Notes: a model not told the origin generated them from the sequence alone. A DNA stretch of 64,000 nt from Armatimonadota bacterium (GCA_026392115.1 JAPLCQ010000143.1:16855-80854), one strand, 5' to 3'. Positions 43,758 through 52,820 are shown, counted from the stretch's first letter. Made by a program: numbers and translations.

Positions 43758-44912
43758 CTACGGCTTCGAGCGCAGCCACTCCAACGTGAAGGCGGCGAGG
43801 ACGATCCGCTCGTAGGGGCCCTTCTCGCCTGTCTCATAGAGCAGGCCGATCCGGCCGTCGGGCAGGGCGGCAAGGCAGGAGTAGGCGGCGGGCAGCGGGC
43901 TGATCAGCCGCGCCACCGGCCAGGTCGCTCCATCATCAAGGCTGGCGCGCACGGTCATCCGCTCGCGCCGGGTGGAGGCGGCGTTGGAGAAGAGCAGCAC
44001 ACCGGGCTTCCCGTGCGCGGGCCATGTGAGCCGCCTCAGGCTCGCCTGGCAGATCGGGTCCACCAACTCCGGTACGATCCGTTGCTCCGTCCATGTGGCG
44101 CCGCCGTCGCGGCTGATAGCCGTCTGGCGGGCCTTCCGGGTAGGGTCGTAGCTCCGCATGTTGAGCATCAGCGCCCCGTCGGCCAGCTCCGCCGCCTCGC
44201 ACTCATTGACCTGGTCGGCAGGCGTCGTGCCGCCCAACCGCCAGGTGCGGCCCTGGTCGTCCGAGAAGATGACATGCGAGTAGTACCGCTTCGTCTTCGC
44301 CTCTATGTGGTCGCAGGGGATGACGAGGCGCCCCCGGTGCGGCCCCCGCTCGATCTGGACGCCCGCGCCGGGCCCTGTGGCATACCAGGTCCAGTCGGGC
44401 GGCTTCACGGAGGGGGTGATCTCGCGCGGCTCACTCCAGCTCAGCCCGTCGTCGCGGCTCACGAGGGCGAAGACGCGCCGAGTATCCCTGGCGGCCTGCT
44501 CGACGATCTGTGCCTCGTGGTCGTCGCCCAGGTTCCATGTGGTGAGTAGCCAGATGTCGCCGGTGCCGCGGTCCACCACGGGGCAGGGGTTGCCGCAGGT
44601 GTTGCCGCCGTCGGACCAGACCACCTGCATCTCCGACCATGTCCGTCCGCCGTCCGTGGAGCGGCGCATGACCAGGTCGATGTCGCCTGCATCGGATGAT
44701 GACCCGCGCCGCCCCTCGCAGAAGGCCAGCAGCGTCCCGCGCGTCGTTACGGCGAGCGCCGGGATGCGATACGTATGGCGGCCCGCGTCGCCCGCGGCGA
44801 AGAGCGTCTGCGAGGTGAACGGACCTTCGTCAGCCACGGCCGCCGAGGCAGGCGGCACGGCAAGCGCCAGGGTCACCACTATGAGAGAGCCCACCTGCCG
44901 GAGCGCCTCCAC
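43758..44912 (-). CDS. GH33-type exo-sialidase (BNR repeat)
   Basis: 384 residues with a signal peptide (VGSLIVVTLALAVPPASA). TYRIPALAVT provides the first Arg of the arginine triad. Asp boxes of the S-x-D-x-G-x-x-W type occur five times (STDGGRTW, SRDDGLSW, SDDQGRTW, SRDGGATW, SLDDGATW). DQVNECEAAEL supplies the catalytic Glu, and LLYETGEKGPYERI the nucleophilic Tyr. These features fit the six-bladed sialidase fold that releases sialic acid or a related nonulosonate. It starts three bases after the upstream gene of unknown function and is the last gene of the seven-gene minus-strand directon, which is an unusual position for a secreted glycosidase. Confidence 0.85.
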   Translation of the reverse strand: MEALRQVGSLIVVTLALAVPPASAAVADEGPFTSQTLFAAGDAGRHTYRIPALAVTTRGTLLAFCEGRRGSSSDAGDIDLVMRRSTDGGRTWSEMQVVWSDGGNTCGNPCPVVDRGTGDIWLLTTWNLGDDHEAQIVEQAARDTRRVFALVSRDDGLSWSEPREITPSVKPPDWTWYATGPGAGVQIERGPHRGRLVIPCDHIEAKTKRYYSHVIFSDDQGRTWRLGGTTPADQVNECEAAELADGALMLNMRSYDPTRKARQTAISRDGGATWTEQRIVPELVDPICQASLRRLTWPAHGKPGVLLFSNAASTRRERMTVRASLDDGATWPVARLISPLPAAYSCLAALPDGRIGLLYETGEKGPYERIVLAAFTLEWLRSKP

Positions 44913-44915
44913 TAC

Positions 44916-46196
44916 CTATCGAGCGGACTGGGCCGACCGCATGCGCACGGCAGCGGTCCGCCGCCAGACGAGCCACGGCGCGCCCGGGAGCAGGCTCTCC
45001 TGGATTCGTTGGACGAGGCTACCCGGCGCCGGGTCCATGGCCTGCAGCAGCGCCGACAGCGCAGCGGCCAGCATCGGCGGTTGGAGAAGCCACGGCCTGC
45101 CGGACGGGCCGCTCGGGTTCGGCGCCACCCATCCGGAGGCGTAGGGGATCGCCGAAACGCCCTTGCGCTTGGGCGCGATGCCGCCGCCGGCCAGCACTTG
45201 CAGGGCCAGCACGTCGGGATGGCCGGGCAACTCGGCCGCAAGCTCCTTCGCCAGCGACCGCAGGAGCCGGGCGTCCGGTTTGGGCTTCGCCGCTTCCACG
45301 TACGCCGTCAACAGGGCCAGCATGGGGTTGTCCGTGGTGATCCACCGGCCGCTCTTGACCTCGGCCAGCGGCGCCGTGGGTCGGCCTTGCGCCAGGCCCT
45401 GGCGTACGAGCTCGGTGAGGCGCAACAACTCCTGCGACTGCGCCGGGTCCCGCGCGCCGCCAGGCCTGCCGTAGTAGATCGCGGCTTCGGTCAGGGCGGC
45501 TCGGCGAACCGAGCGCTGCTTCGGCGCCGCGTCGGCGTCGCCCTCACCGGCAGGCGCACTGCGCCGGACCGAGGCGGTGGAGAGGATCACCTGCGTCTGC
45601 CAGCCGGGGCAAAGGTGTACGGCCATGCACTGCACGCCGCTCAGGCCTGTGTCCACGCAGATCAGGTGCATGCCGGGATCGGCCTCCGCGTGGAGCCAGC
45701 CGACGCCGACCTCCTGCATCCGCTCGCCCTCCTTGTCCATGGCGCCCAGCGTTCGGCCCTCGGCGTCCTGCACCGTGATGCCGGCCCAGGGCTCGGTTCG
45801 GCTCTCCTTTCCGCGGACGATGGAGGGGTCGCGCACCATCACGAAGAGGCTCGCGCCGCTACCCCAGTGGAGTGACGGCGGGTCGGCTGCCCGGGCCCAG
45901 GCTGCCTGATGCGGCTCGTGCGTGGTCAGTGTGCCCGGCAACGGCGCGGCGCTCTGGAACGCGATCGGTCGGGCCGCCACGGTCGCCCCGTCGCCCTCCT
46001 GCACCTCGACGAGTGTGTCCTCCATCGAGGCGCCTGAGCGAAGTCGCACCTTGTAGATGCCCGGCCGCACCTGCACGTCCAGCGAGCCCATCCCCGAGGC
46101 CACCCGGCTCAGAGACGAGTCGATGACGAAGATCTCCGTTGCCTCTTCGGCGGCGGTCACGCGGAGCGGGGCCTTCCTGTTACGGGATATCGACAC
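44916..46196 (-). CDS. Unknown protein of the caspase/hydrolase operon
   Basis: 426 residues, not recognised with confidence. Residues 10-75 (ATEIFVIDSSLSRVASGMG, DVQVRPGIYKVRLRSGAS) look like a small beta-rich domain that resembles the C-terminus of the caspase encoded just before it. Residues 75-220 continue beta-rich. The helical half (230-426) has WITTDNPMLALLTAYVEAA, LPGHPDVLALQVL and LLQPPMLAAALSALLQAM, motifs I remember from conserved proteins near prokaryotic caspases. There is no signal peptide or membrane segment. It overlaps the caspase gene by 17 bases, so it is almost certainly co-expressed with it. It may be a scaffold, regulator or substrate of the protease. Confidence 0.55.
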   Translation of the reverse strand: MSISRNRKAPLRVTAAEEATEIFVIDSSLSRVASGMGSLDVQVRPGIYKVRLRSGASMEDTLVEVQEGDGATVAARPIAFQSAAPLPGTLTTHEPHQAAWARAADPPSLHWGSGASLFVMVRDPSIVRGKESRTEPWAGITVQDAEGRTLGAMDKEGERMQEVGVGWLHAEADPGMHLICVDTGLSGVQCMAVHLCPGWQTQVILSTASVRRSAPAGEGDADAAPKQRSVRRAALTEAAIYYGRPGGARDPAQSQELLRLTELVRQGLAQGRPTAPLAEVKSGRWITTDNPMLALLTAYVEAAKPKPDARLLRSLAKELAAELPGHPDVLALQVLAGGGIAPKRKGVSAIPYASGWVAPNPSGPSGRPWLLQPPMLAAALSALLQAMDPAPGSLVQRIQESLLPGAPWLVWRRTAAVRMRSAQSAR

Positions 46197-47211
46197 GGGT
46201 CACCTCCCCGATGGCCTGGAAGAGCGTTGATCGCCCTGTGCCCTGCACGACGGCCTTGTAGAGCCCTGCCGGCAGCGAAACGTCGGCCTGTCCGCCAGCC
46301 ATCGTCGTGGTCAGGCACTCTTTGCCGTTGCCGCCAAGGACCACGACCTCCGCCGCCCCTGCCCCGACGGCCATGAGGGTCACGGCGGTGGCGGGCTGCT
46401 TGACGGTCGGCGGCCTGCGGGCCATGAGCAGGTCACGGGCCGGCTCCACGGCGATGGTCGGCGGCAGGACGTCCGGCCCGGCGATATCTGGCCACGCATT
46501 GTGGATGTAGTCGCGGACGTGCGTGGCCATGACGCAGCCGTCGTCGGCTCCGGGAGCCTGGCGCAGCGCCTCCAGGAGCAGGTAGCTGAAGATGCCGCGC
46601 ACCTGCTTGTCGGCGCCCAGCGGCTTCTCGCGGGCCTTGGCGCCGGCAGGCGATGCGTAGGCGTAGAACGTGCGCACACGTGCCGCGCGCGCCGCGTTGA
46701 CGAGCGGCATCAGGATCGGCTCAGCGATGCTGGTCGTCAGCGACAGGTCGGCGCAGGCGTCGCAGATCAGCACCAGTTCGTCGAACAGACCCGCGCGGAC
46801 GGCCCAGTTGGCGTACCGGGTGGCGGCGATGTGGTCAGGGGCGAGAGTGGTGGCATTGGCCGAGTAGACGGCGCGCTCGATGGCCGTCGTGTTGCCCATG
46901 AAGCCGTGTCCGCTGAAGTAGAGGGTGAGGCGTCGACCAGCCGGTGTCCGTACGCGTCCGGTGTCGTCGGTGACGATGTCGGTGAACCGGTCGCGGAACT
47001 GGTCCGCGGTGGGTTGCGCCTGTGAGGCCCGCGCGGGCATCGGGGGATGGAAGCAGCCGGTGGTGAGGCGCGCCACGTTGGCCGGGTCCACCCCTCCGCC
47101 CTCCGGCAGGGCCAGCCATGCGGCGAACTCGTCGGCATCGCGCTGAGCCCCTTGCAGCGGCGAGATGCCCGGGTAGAGGTCGATCCCCACCACGATGGCG
47201 TAGTCGGTCAT
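46180..47211 (-). CDS. Caspase-like cysteine protease (metacaspase/orthocaspase type)
   Basis: 343 residues. The N-terminus (MTDYAIVVGIDLYPGISPLQ, then GAQRDADEFAAWL) is the classical start of prokaryotic caspase domains. LTLYFSGHGFMG holds the catalytic His (102) and ELVLICDACADLS the catalytic Cys (153) in the D-x-C context. KQVRGIFSYLLLEALR is the usual late helix. Residues 275-343 (GAAEVVVLGGNGKE, SLPAGLYKAVVQGTGRS) form a small beta-rich tail. Such proteases cleave after Arg, Lys or Asp and serve as regulated effectors in bacterial immunity and cell death. It overlaps the upstream alpha/beta hydrolase gene by four bases and the downstream unknown gene by 17. Confidence 0.85.
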   Translation of the reverse strand: MTDYAIVVGIDLYPGISPLQGAQRDADEFAAWLALPEGGGVDPANVARLTTGCFHPPMPARASQAQPTADQFRDRFTDIVTDDTGRVRTPAGRRLTLYFSGHGFMGNTTAIERAVYSANATTLAPDHIAATRYANWAVRAGLFDELVLICDACADLSLTTSIAEPILMPLVNAARAARVRTFYAYASPAGAKAREKPLGADKQVRGIFSYLLLEALRQAPGADDGCVMATHVRDYIHNAWPDIAGPDVLPPTIAVEPARDLLMARRPPTVKQPATAVTLMAVGAGAAEVVVLGGNGKECLTTTMAGGQADVSLPAGLYKAVVQGTGRSTLFQAIGEVTRVDIP

Positions 47212-48710
47212 GGGCGTGGCGCGATGCCGTGTCTCAGGATGTGGGCCACGCTTCTGATGGTCACTTCCTCATCATCGAAGTCGCCGTGGCGCCTGGACTT
47301 CGACTCGTAGCCCGGAACCCCGACCTGCTCCGACCAGACCGCGGCCATGGCCCCTGTGGAGCCGATCTCGCGGCGAGCCCACGCCACGTCGGGGAAGTGG
47401 GCGGCGTCGAAGGTCGCCTGCTCGACCAGGAACCGCTGCATGCCCATGATCGGCGCGTCGACCTCCGGCTCCAGGATGCCGGAGACGCAGTAGAGCAGCG
47501 AGTGCGGGTAGAGTGCGCGCCCCACCGGGCCGATGACCGGCTCGGCCATGGCGTCGGCCCGCTCCACTGCGTCCTGCATCCCGAAGACGCGCACGCCGAG
47601 GATGCGTGACTTGTGGGCGTCGTAGGCGCGCTTGAAGAGCGACGTGGTGCAGGCCGGGGCAAGCAGTACGAGATCGAAGCTCAAGGCCGGGGCATGGCGG
47701 GCCGCCGCGTCCAGGATGTGGCAGATGTAGACGGCTCCGGTGGAGTGGCCGATGAGGGTGACGCGCGGCGCGTCCGCCTCGTCAGGGTACCGGGCGCCCA
47801 TGCGCTTCAGGAGGGCCGTGAGGCCGGCCTCGTTGCCCGGTTTCTGATCGTCCCCGCAGGCCTGCTCTGTGTCGAGCTTCATCTGCTCCCAGAGCCACTC
47901 CTTGCCCACGCGGGCCAGGCCGAACGAACGGTAGAGCTCCTCGATGACGGTGCCGAGGAATCCGTGCCCGCGGCCGTTGAGAAGCCTCTTGCCCACGGCC
48001 ACGGTGAGCTTGGCCAGAAACACCGCCGCCTTGGCCGTGGAGACGAACCCGCGCCCGCCCGGGCCTCCGTCGTCGAACAGGTCGACATCGGCGGCTCGCA
48101 GTCGGGCGGCCTCGTCGGGCGGGATGGCGCGCACGGCGTCGGTGATCCTGAAGTCCGTCTCCAGGTCGGCCTCCATCTCTGTGGCCATGGCGTCCGGGTC
48201 CAGCGCGGCGGCCCTGGCATCGGCGCCCGCCAGGCGGAGTTCGAGGTCGGCGAAGGGCACGCCCGCGCCGGGGTCGGCGTGCCAGGCGTCCAGCGCATCG
48301 GCTACGGCCTGCGGGTCCACCGGCGCCGGGCCGCCGCCCCGAAGGCCCACGGAGTCTCCCAGGCTCTTCAGCGCCCATTCGGCCAGCTTCCGGAGCATCT
48401 CGCGGAAGAGGTCGGTCTTGCCGATGTCCTGCAGGTTGTGCATCAGGGTCTCGAAAGGACCGGACTCCCAGACCACGAAGACCGGGTAGGCGCCCGCATC
48501 CGTGTACTTCGGCTGCAACTCCGTAACGATGTCCATGGCGGCCGAGTAGGAGACCAGGCCGCCGTGGAGGTGGATCGCCAGTCCGGAGGAGGGTCGGGCG
48601 GTGTCGAACGTGTCGAGCAAGGCATCCAGGTCCGCCGCGCGGGTCTGGGTGTGAGACGTGAAGTGTCCGTTCTGCAGGTGGATCACGTGTCGGGGATCGA
48701 TGGCTGCCAT
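47208..48710 (-). CDS. Alpha/beta hydrolase (lipase/esterase-like) of the caspase operon
   Basis: 500 residues, with AAAGGAGG a few bases before the ATG. GLAIHLHGGLVSYSAAMD near residue 45 supplies the HG oxyanion loop. VTLIGHSTGAVYICHILDAA (GHSTG, 321-325; nucleophile Ser 323) is the nucleophile elbow. SFDLVLLAPACTTSLF and HGDFDDEEVTIRSVAHIL near the end may supply the Asp and His. A 240-residue helical insertion separates the oxyanion loop from the elbow, which suggests a lid or partner-binding region. No signal peptide is seen, so it is likely cytoplasmic. It starts the overlapping trio with the caspase and the unknown protein. The substrate is unknown; a lipid or peptide-ester activity is possible. 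Confidence 0.75.
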   Translation of the reverse strand: MAAIDPRHVIHLQNGHFTSHTQTRAADLDALLDTFDTARPSSGLAIHLHGGLVSYSAAMDIVTELQPKYTDAGAYPVFVVWESGPFETLMHNLQDIGKTDLFREMLRKLAEWALKSLGDSVGLRGGGPAPVDPQAVADALDAWHADPGAGVPFADLELRLAGADARAAALDPDAMATEMEADLETDFRITDAVRAIPPDEAARLRAADVDLFDDGGPGGRGFVSTAKAAVFLAKLTVAVGKRLLNGRGHGFLGTVIEELYRSFGLARVGKEWLWEQMKLDTEQACGDDQKPGNEAGLTALLKRMGARYPDEADAPRVTLIGHSTGAVYICHILDAAARHAPALSFDLVLLAPACTTSLFKRAYDAHKSRILGVRVFGMQDAVERADAMAEPVIGPVGRALYPHSLLYCVSGILEPEVDAPIMGMQRFLVEQATFDAAHFPDVAWARREIGSTGAMAAVWSEQVGVPGYESKSRRHGDFDDEEVTIRSVAHILRHGIAPRP

Positions 48711-48745
48711 GGCTTGGCCTCCTTTGCCGCCGTTGTGCCTCAGCT

Positions 48746-50200
48746 CTACAGGATGTACTTGGTCAGGTCTTCGTCCTTGGCGATGTCGTTGAGCTTGCCG
48801 CGAACATAGGCTGCGTCCAGAGTCAGCGTTCGCTCCTCTAGATCCGGTGCCTCGAACGAGATGTCCTCCAACAGGCGCTCCATCACCGTGTGGAGCCTCC
48901 GGGCGCCGATGTTCTCGCTGGTCCGGTTCACCTGATCCGCCACTCGGGCCAACTCGGCGATGGCGTCGTCGCCGAACTCCAGTGTGATCCCCTCGGTGGA
49001 GAGGAGCGCCGTGTACTGCCGCGTGAGGGAGTTTCGCGGTTCGGTGAGGATGCGCACGAAGTCGGCCTCGGTCAGGCTCTCCAGCTCAACGCGGATGGGC
49101 ATTCGGCCCTGCAGTTCGGGGATCAGGTCCGACGGCCGCGCCACGCTGAACGCGCCCGCTCCGATGAAGAGCACATGGTCGGTTCGGAGCGGACCGTACT
49201 TCGTGGTCACCGTGGAGCCTTCGATGATGGGCAGCAAGTCGCGCTGGACTCCCTCCCGCGAGACGTCCGGGCCGCTGTGGCCGCCGCGTCCGGCGATCTT
49301 GTCCAGTTCGTCGATGAAGACAATGCCGCTCTGCTCCGCACGGTCGATCGCCTCGCGCTGCACCGCGTCTGTGTCGATGAGGCTTCGGGCCTCGTCCTGC
49401 GCCAGCAGCTTGCGGGCGTCGCCGATGGTCGTCTTTCGGCTCTTCTTGCCCTTGTTCATCATGTTGCCGAGGGCGCTCTGTAGGTCCATCCCCATTTCGT
49501 CCATGCCCTGCGGCGTGAGGACCTGCATCATGGGCCCTTGCGACTGCTCGGTCTCGATAGTGATGGGGTCGTCGTCCTTGAGCCCCGCAGCGATCTGCTC
49601 GCGGAGCTTCGTGCGGATGCGCAGGCAGCGCTCGCGCCTCTGCTGCTCCTCGGCGTCGTCATCGGGGTCCTTCGTCTCGGGCGAGGCTGTTTGCGGCGGG
49701 CCGCCGGAGCCGAAGATGCTTCCGAGGGCGTGCATGAACTTCTCGTTGGCGCGCTGCTCGTCGGCCTTTCGGCGCCGCGAGGCGGGCATGGGCTGCAGGA
49801 TTTCCACGATGCGGTCGATGGCCTGCTCTTCGGCGCGCCCCTGCACCTCGGCCATCTTCTCGGCTTCCACCATGCGGTAGGAGGTCTGGGCCAGGTCGCG
49901 GACAATGGAGTCAACGTCCCGGCCCACATAACCCACTTCGGTGAACTTGGTGGCCTCGACCTTGATAAAGGGAGCCGCCGCCAGCGCCGCCAGCCTCCGG
50001 GCGATCTCGGTCTTGCCGACGCCCGTGGGGCCGATCATGAGGATGTTCTTCGGAATGACCTCGTCGCGCAGTTCGTCGTCCAGCATGCGGCGGCGCCACC
50101 GGTTGCGCAACGCCACCGCCACGGCCTTCTTGGCATCGGCCTGGCCGACGATGAACTTGTCCAGCTCCGCCACGATCTGCCGCGGCGTCAGGTCTTCCAT
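48746..50200 (-). CDS. hslU: HslU, ATPase subunit of the HslUV protease
   Basis: 484 residues. The start at 50200 is preferred over the ATG at 50209 because AAGGA is then eight bases away. LTPRQIVAELDKFIVGQADAK opens the protein; Walker A GPTGVGKT is at 57-64, the pore motif EVGYVGRD near 88-94, the I domain at 105-275 and Walker B IVFIDELDK near 292-300. The C-terminus is LTKYIL, the tail that docks into HslV. HslU unfolds substrates for the HslV peptidase. No hslV gene is adjacent: sucC lies 38 bases upstream and the alpha/beta hydrolase 35 bases downstream. Confidence 0.95.
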   Translation of the reverse strand: MEDLTPRQIVAELDKFIVGQADAKKAVAVALRNRWRRRMLDDELRDEVIPKNILMIGPTGVGKTEIARRLAALAAAPFIKVEATKFTEVGYVGRDVDSIVRDLAQTSYRMVEAEKMAEVQGRAEEQAIDRIVEILQPMPASRRRKADEQRANEKFMHALGSIFGSGGPPQTASPETKDPDDDAEEQQRRERCLRIRTKLREQIAAGLKDDDPITIETEQSQGPMMQVLTPQGMDEMGMDLQSALGNMMNKGKKSRKTTIGDARKLLAQDEARSLIDTDAVQREAIDRAEQSGIVFIDELDKIAGRGGHSGPDVSREGVQRDLLPIIEGSTVTTKYGPLRTDHVLFIGAGAFSVARPSDLIPELQGRMPIRVELESLTEADFVRILTEPRNSLTRQYTALLSTEGITLEFGDDAIAELARVADQVNRTSENIGARRLHTVMERLLEDISFEAPDLEERTLTLDAAYVRGKLNDIAKDEDLTKYIL

Positions 50201-50238
50201 GTGTAGCATCCTTGCATGCCCGTCGGCGTGCGCCGCGT

Positions 50239-51393
50239 CTAGGCGTAGGCTAGTTCGACAACCCGGGCGGCCGCTTCCTGCATCGTCTCGGCAGGCGTCA
50301 GCGGGCTGCCCTCCAGCAGGGCGCGGCCCTCCGCCGCACGCGTGCCCGCCAGGCGGACCACCATAGGTACGCGGATATCCATGGCCGATGTCGCCTCGAG
50401 GATGCCTTTGGCCACCTCGTCGCCGCGAGTGATGCCGCCGAAGATGTTGAAGAGCACGCCTCTCACGTTGGGGTCCAGCAGCACGACCTCCAGCGAGTTG
50501 CGGACGGTCTCGGCCCGGGCGCCTCCGCCGATGTCGAGGAAGTTGGCAGCCTTGCCGCCGGCTCGAGCTACCTCGTCCAAGGTTGACATAACCAGACCGG
50601 CCCCGTTGCCGATGACGCCGATATCGCCGCCCAGCCGCACATACTGGATGCCGCGCCGGTGCGCCTCGGCTTCGATGGGATCCTCCTCCGACTCCTCTTT
50701 CCATGCCTCCATATCGGCATGGCGGTAGAGGGCGTTGTCGTCGATCACCATCTTGGCGTCGGCGGCCACGAGGCGCCCGTCGCTGGTGACGGCCAGGGGG
50801 TTGATCTCCGCCATGTTGGCGTCGCAGGCGTCGTAGGCCGCGTAGAGCGTCTTCACGAACGCTGCGGCCGCCTTGGCGTGCTCGGCCGGGATGCCCGCAC
50901 CGTAGACCGCCATGCGGGCATGGAAGTCGCGGAGGCCCACCGCCGGGTCGACCGCCACATGAACCACCGCCTCGGGGTGCTCCTCGGCCACGGTCTCGAT
51001 GTCCATACCGCCCATGGCGCTGGCGATGATGACGTTGCACTGCCGAGCGCGGTCCGGCACGATGCCGATGTAGTACTCTTGGACGATCTGGATGGGCTCC
51101 TCGACGAGCAGCTTCAGCACGCGCTCGCCCTGCGGCGACTGGTGCGTCTTGAGCAGCATGCCCAGCATAGACTGGGCCAGTTCGCGCGCCTGGGCGGGGC
51201 TTTCGGCCACCTTGATGCCGCCCGCCTTGCCGCGCCCGCCGGTGTGCACCTGCGCCTTCAGGACGCCTCGTCCGCCCAGCGCCTCCACGGCGGCCTCTAC
51301 TTCCTCGGGGGTCGAGGCGACGCCCCCTGACCGGGGCGTGGGCGCCCCATATCGCGCCAGGAGCTCCTTGGCCTGGTACTCGTGCAGCTTCAT
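50239..51393 (-). CDS. sucC: Succinyl-CoA ligase (ADP-forming) beta subunit
   Basis: 384 residues, near the usual 388. [20 protein letters not shown] is the classic start, with AGGAGGAG seven bases before it. [16 protein letters not shown] belongs to the ATP-grasp nucleotide site, [14 protein letters not shown] binds Mg-ATP, and NFLDIGGGA and [15 protein letters not shown] form the CoA-ligase part that contacts SucD. It catalyses succinyl-CoA to succinate with ATP formation in the TCA cycle. The sucD partner is not in the window. It overlaps ispG by four bases (ATGA). Confidence 0.95.
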   Translation of the reverse strand: MKLHEYQAKELLARYGAPTPRSGGVASTPEEVEAAVEALGGRGVLKAQVHTGGRGKAGGIKVAESPAQARELAQSMLGMLLKTHQSPQGERVLKLLVEEPIQIVQEYYIGIVPDRARQCNVIIASAMGGMDIETVAEEHPEAVVHVAVDPAVGLRDFHARMAVYGAGIPAEHAKAAAAFVKTLYAAYDACDANMAEINPLAVTSDGRLVAADAKMVIDDNALYRHADMEAWKEESEEDPIEAEAHRRGIQYVRLGGDIGVIGNGAGLVMSTLDEVARAGGKAANFLDIGGGARAETVRNSLEVVLLDPNVRGVLFNIFGGITRGDEVAKGILEATSAMDIRVPMVVRLAGTRAAEGRALLEGSPLTPAETMQEAAARVVELAYA

Positions 51394-52655
51394 CGGGTCT
51401 CTCCTCCTGCGGCGGCGCCGGGCGCTTCGCCGATGCGTCGGCCATAGGTGCGGTCGGTCTGGGCCTGTGCGGGTGTGGGCGGCTCCGTCCATCGGCCGTC
51501 GGCCCTGATGAGCGCAACCAGCTCCTCCACGCCCCGCTCCTGCTGTATGCCCGTCCGTACCTCCGTCCGTTTGCGGTAGAGCGACACTTTGCCGCCGCTC
51601 TTGCCTACATATCCGTAGTCAGCGTCCGCCATCTCTCCCGGTCCGTTCACAATGCAGCCCATGACGGCGATGTCGAGGCCCACGAGGTGCTCCGTGGCGG
51701 CCCGGACCTCGGCAAGCACCGTGGGCAGGTCGAACTTGGTGCGGCCGCAGCCGGGGCAGGCGACGAACTCCACGCGCGTCTTCCTCAGGCCCAACGCCTG
51801 CAGAATCTCGTAGCAGACCGGCAGCTCGTGGACCGGGTCCTCGGAAAGCGATACCCGGATCGTATCGCCGATGCCCTCCGCCAGCAGCGTGGCGATGCCC
51901 GCCGTGCTCTTGACGCGGGCGTACTGGCCGTCGCCGGCTTCCGTGACGCCCAGATGGAGCGGGTAGTGCATGCCGGCGGCGTCCATGCGCGTTGCCATGA
52001 GGCGGTTGGCGGCAAGCATCACGGGGACGCGGCTGGCCTTCAGGGAGACCACCAGGTCGTGGAACCCGTTGGCCCGGCAGATGCGCAGGTACTCCATGGC
52101 GCTCTCCACCATGCCCTCGGGCGTGTCGCCGTAGGTCACCAACAGCCGCTCCGAGAGGCTGCCGTGGTTCACGCCGATCCGCATGGCGGCGCCGTGGTCG
52201 GCGCAGGCCTTGAGCACGGGCCCGAGTTCGCGGTCGATGGCCTCCAGTTCGGCGTCGATCTCGTCCTGCGAGTACTCCTCTGAGCGCTGGGCGGGCTTGC
52301 GGAAGACGAAGAGCCCCGGGTTGATGCGGACCTTGTCGACGTGCCGCGCCACCTCCACGGCGATCTCGGCGCCCTGATGGTGGACATCGGCCACCAGCGG
52401 GACATCCTGATAGACGCGCCGCAGTTCGGACTTGATCTCGCCCAGGCATCGGGCCTCCTGTAGGTTCGGCGTGGTGACGCGCACGATCTCGGAGCCGGCC
52501 CGGTGCATCGCCACGATCTGCCGCACCGCGCCCGCGACATTGTGCGTTTCCTCGGTGATCATCGACTGCACCACCACGGGCGCGTCTCCGCCGATGGTGA
52601 CGGGGCCGACGGAGACGGGACGTGTGCGCCGACGACGATAGGTGGGCTCGAGCAT
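51390..52655 (-). CDS. ispG: IspG, 4-hydroxy-3-methylbut-2-enyl diphosphate synthase
   Basis: 421 residues. The start at 52655 follows a GGGAG; an in-frame extension to 52700 looks spurious. [19 protein letters not shown] starts the TIM barrel. The 4Fe-4S ligands are Cys 300 and 303 ([11 protein letters not shown]) and Cys 334 ([11 protein letters not shown], with Glu 341). It makes HMBPP in the MEP isoprenoid pathway. The central part ([41 protein letters not shown]) is closer to the plant/chlamydial type as I recall it than to E. coli, yet the extra A* domain of those large forms is absent. It is the first gene of the minus-strand directon. Confidence 0.93.
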   Translation of the reverse strand: MLEPTYRRRRTRPVSVGPVTIGGDAPVVVQSMITEETHNVAGAVRQIVAMHRAGSEIVRVTTPNLQEARCLGEIKSELRRVYQDVPLVADVHHQGAEIAVEVARHVDKVRINPGLFVFRKPAQRSEEYSQDEIDAELEAIDRELGPVLKACADHGAAMRIGVNHGSLSERLLVTYGDTPEGMVESAMEYLRICRANGFHDLVVSLKASRVPVMLAANRLMATRMDAAGMHYPLHLGVTEAGDGQYARVKSTAGIATLLAEGIGDTIRVSLSEDPVHELPVCYEILQALGLRKTRVEFVACPGCGRTKFDLPTVLAEVRAATEHLVGLDIAVMGCIVNGPGEMADADYGYVGKSGGKVSLYRKRTEVRTGIQQERGVEELVALIRADGRWTEPPTPAQAQTDRTYGRRIGEAPGAAAGGETR

Positions 52656-52772
52656 GGCGAATCTCCCGCAGTTCGACCGCGCGGCCCTGCGCCGCCGCAT
52701 CGGTGAAGAGTACCCTTATCGTGGCGCGCCGAGTTTCGCCCTGCTTGGTTGGAGCGGCGCGTCGCCGTAGGG

Positions 52773-52778
52773 TATACG
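52773..52778 (+). promoter_or_regulatory. Candidate -10 element for the thioredoxin-like gene
   Basis: TAGGGTATACGC lies 42 bases before the TTG start at 52821, in the gap shared with divergent ispG. It is a weaker match to the GGTATA(C/G)T box seen elsewhere. Confidence 0.25.
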
Positions 52779-52820
52779 CTGTGCGTCTCCGGCAGAGCGT
52801 CGCCGGTCTGGAGGGGTAAC

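Noticed and set aside
41770..43779. 669-codon antisense frame
   Set aside because: It mirrors the GH32 gene, which has all catalytic motifs; the antisense product has no recognisable domain.
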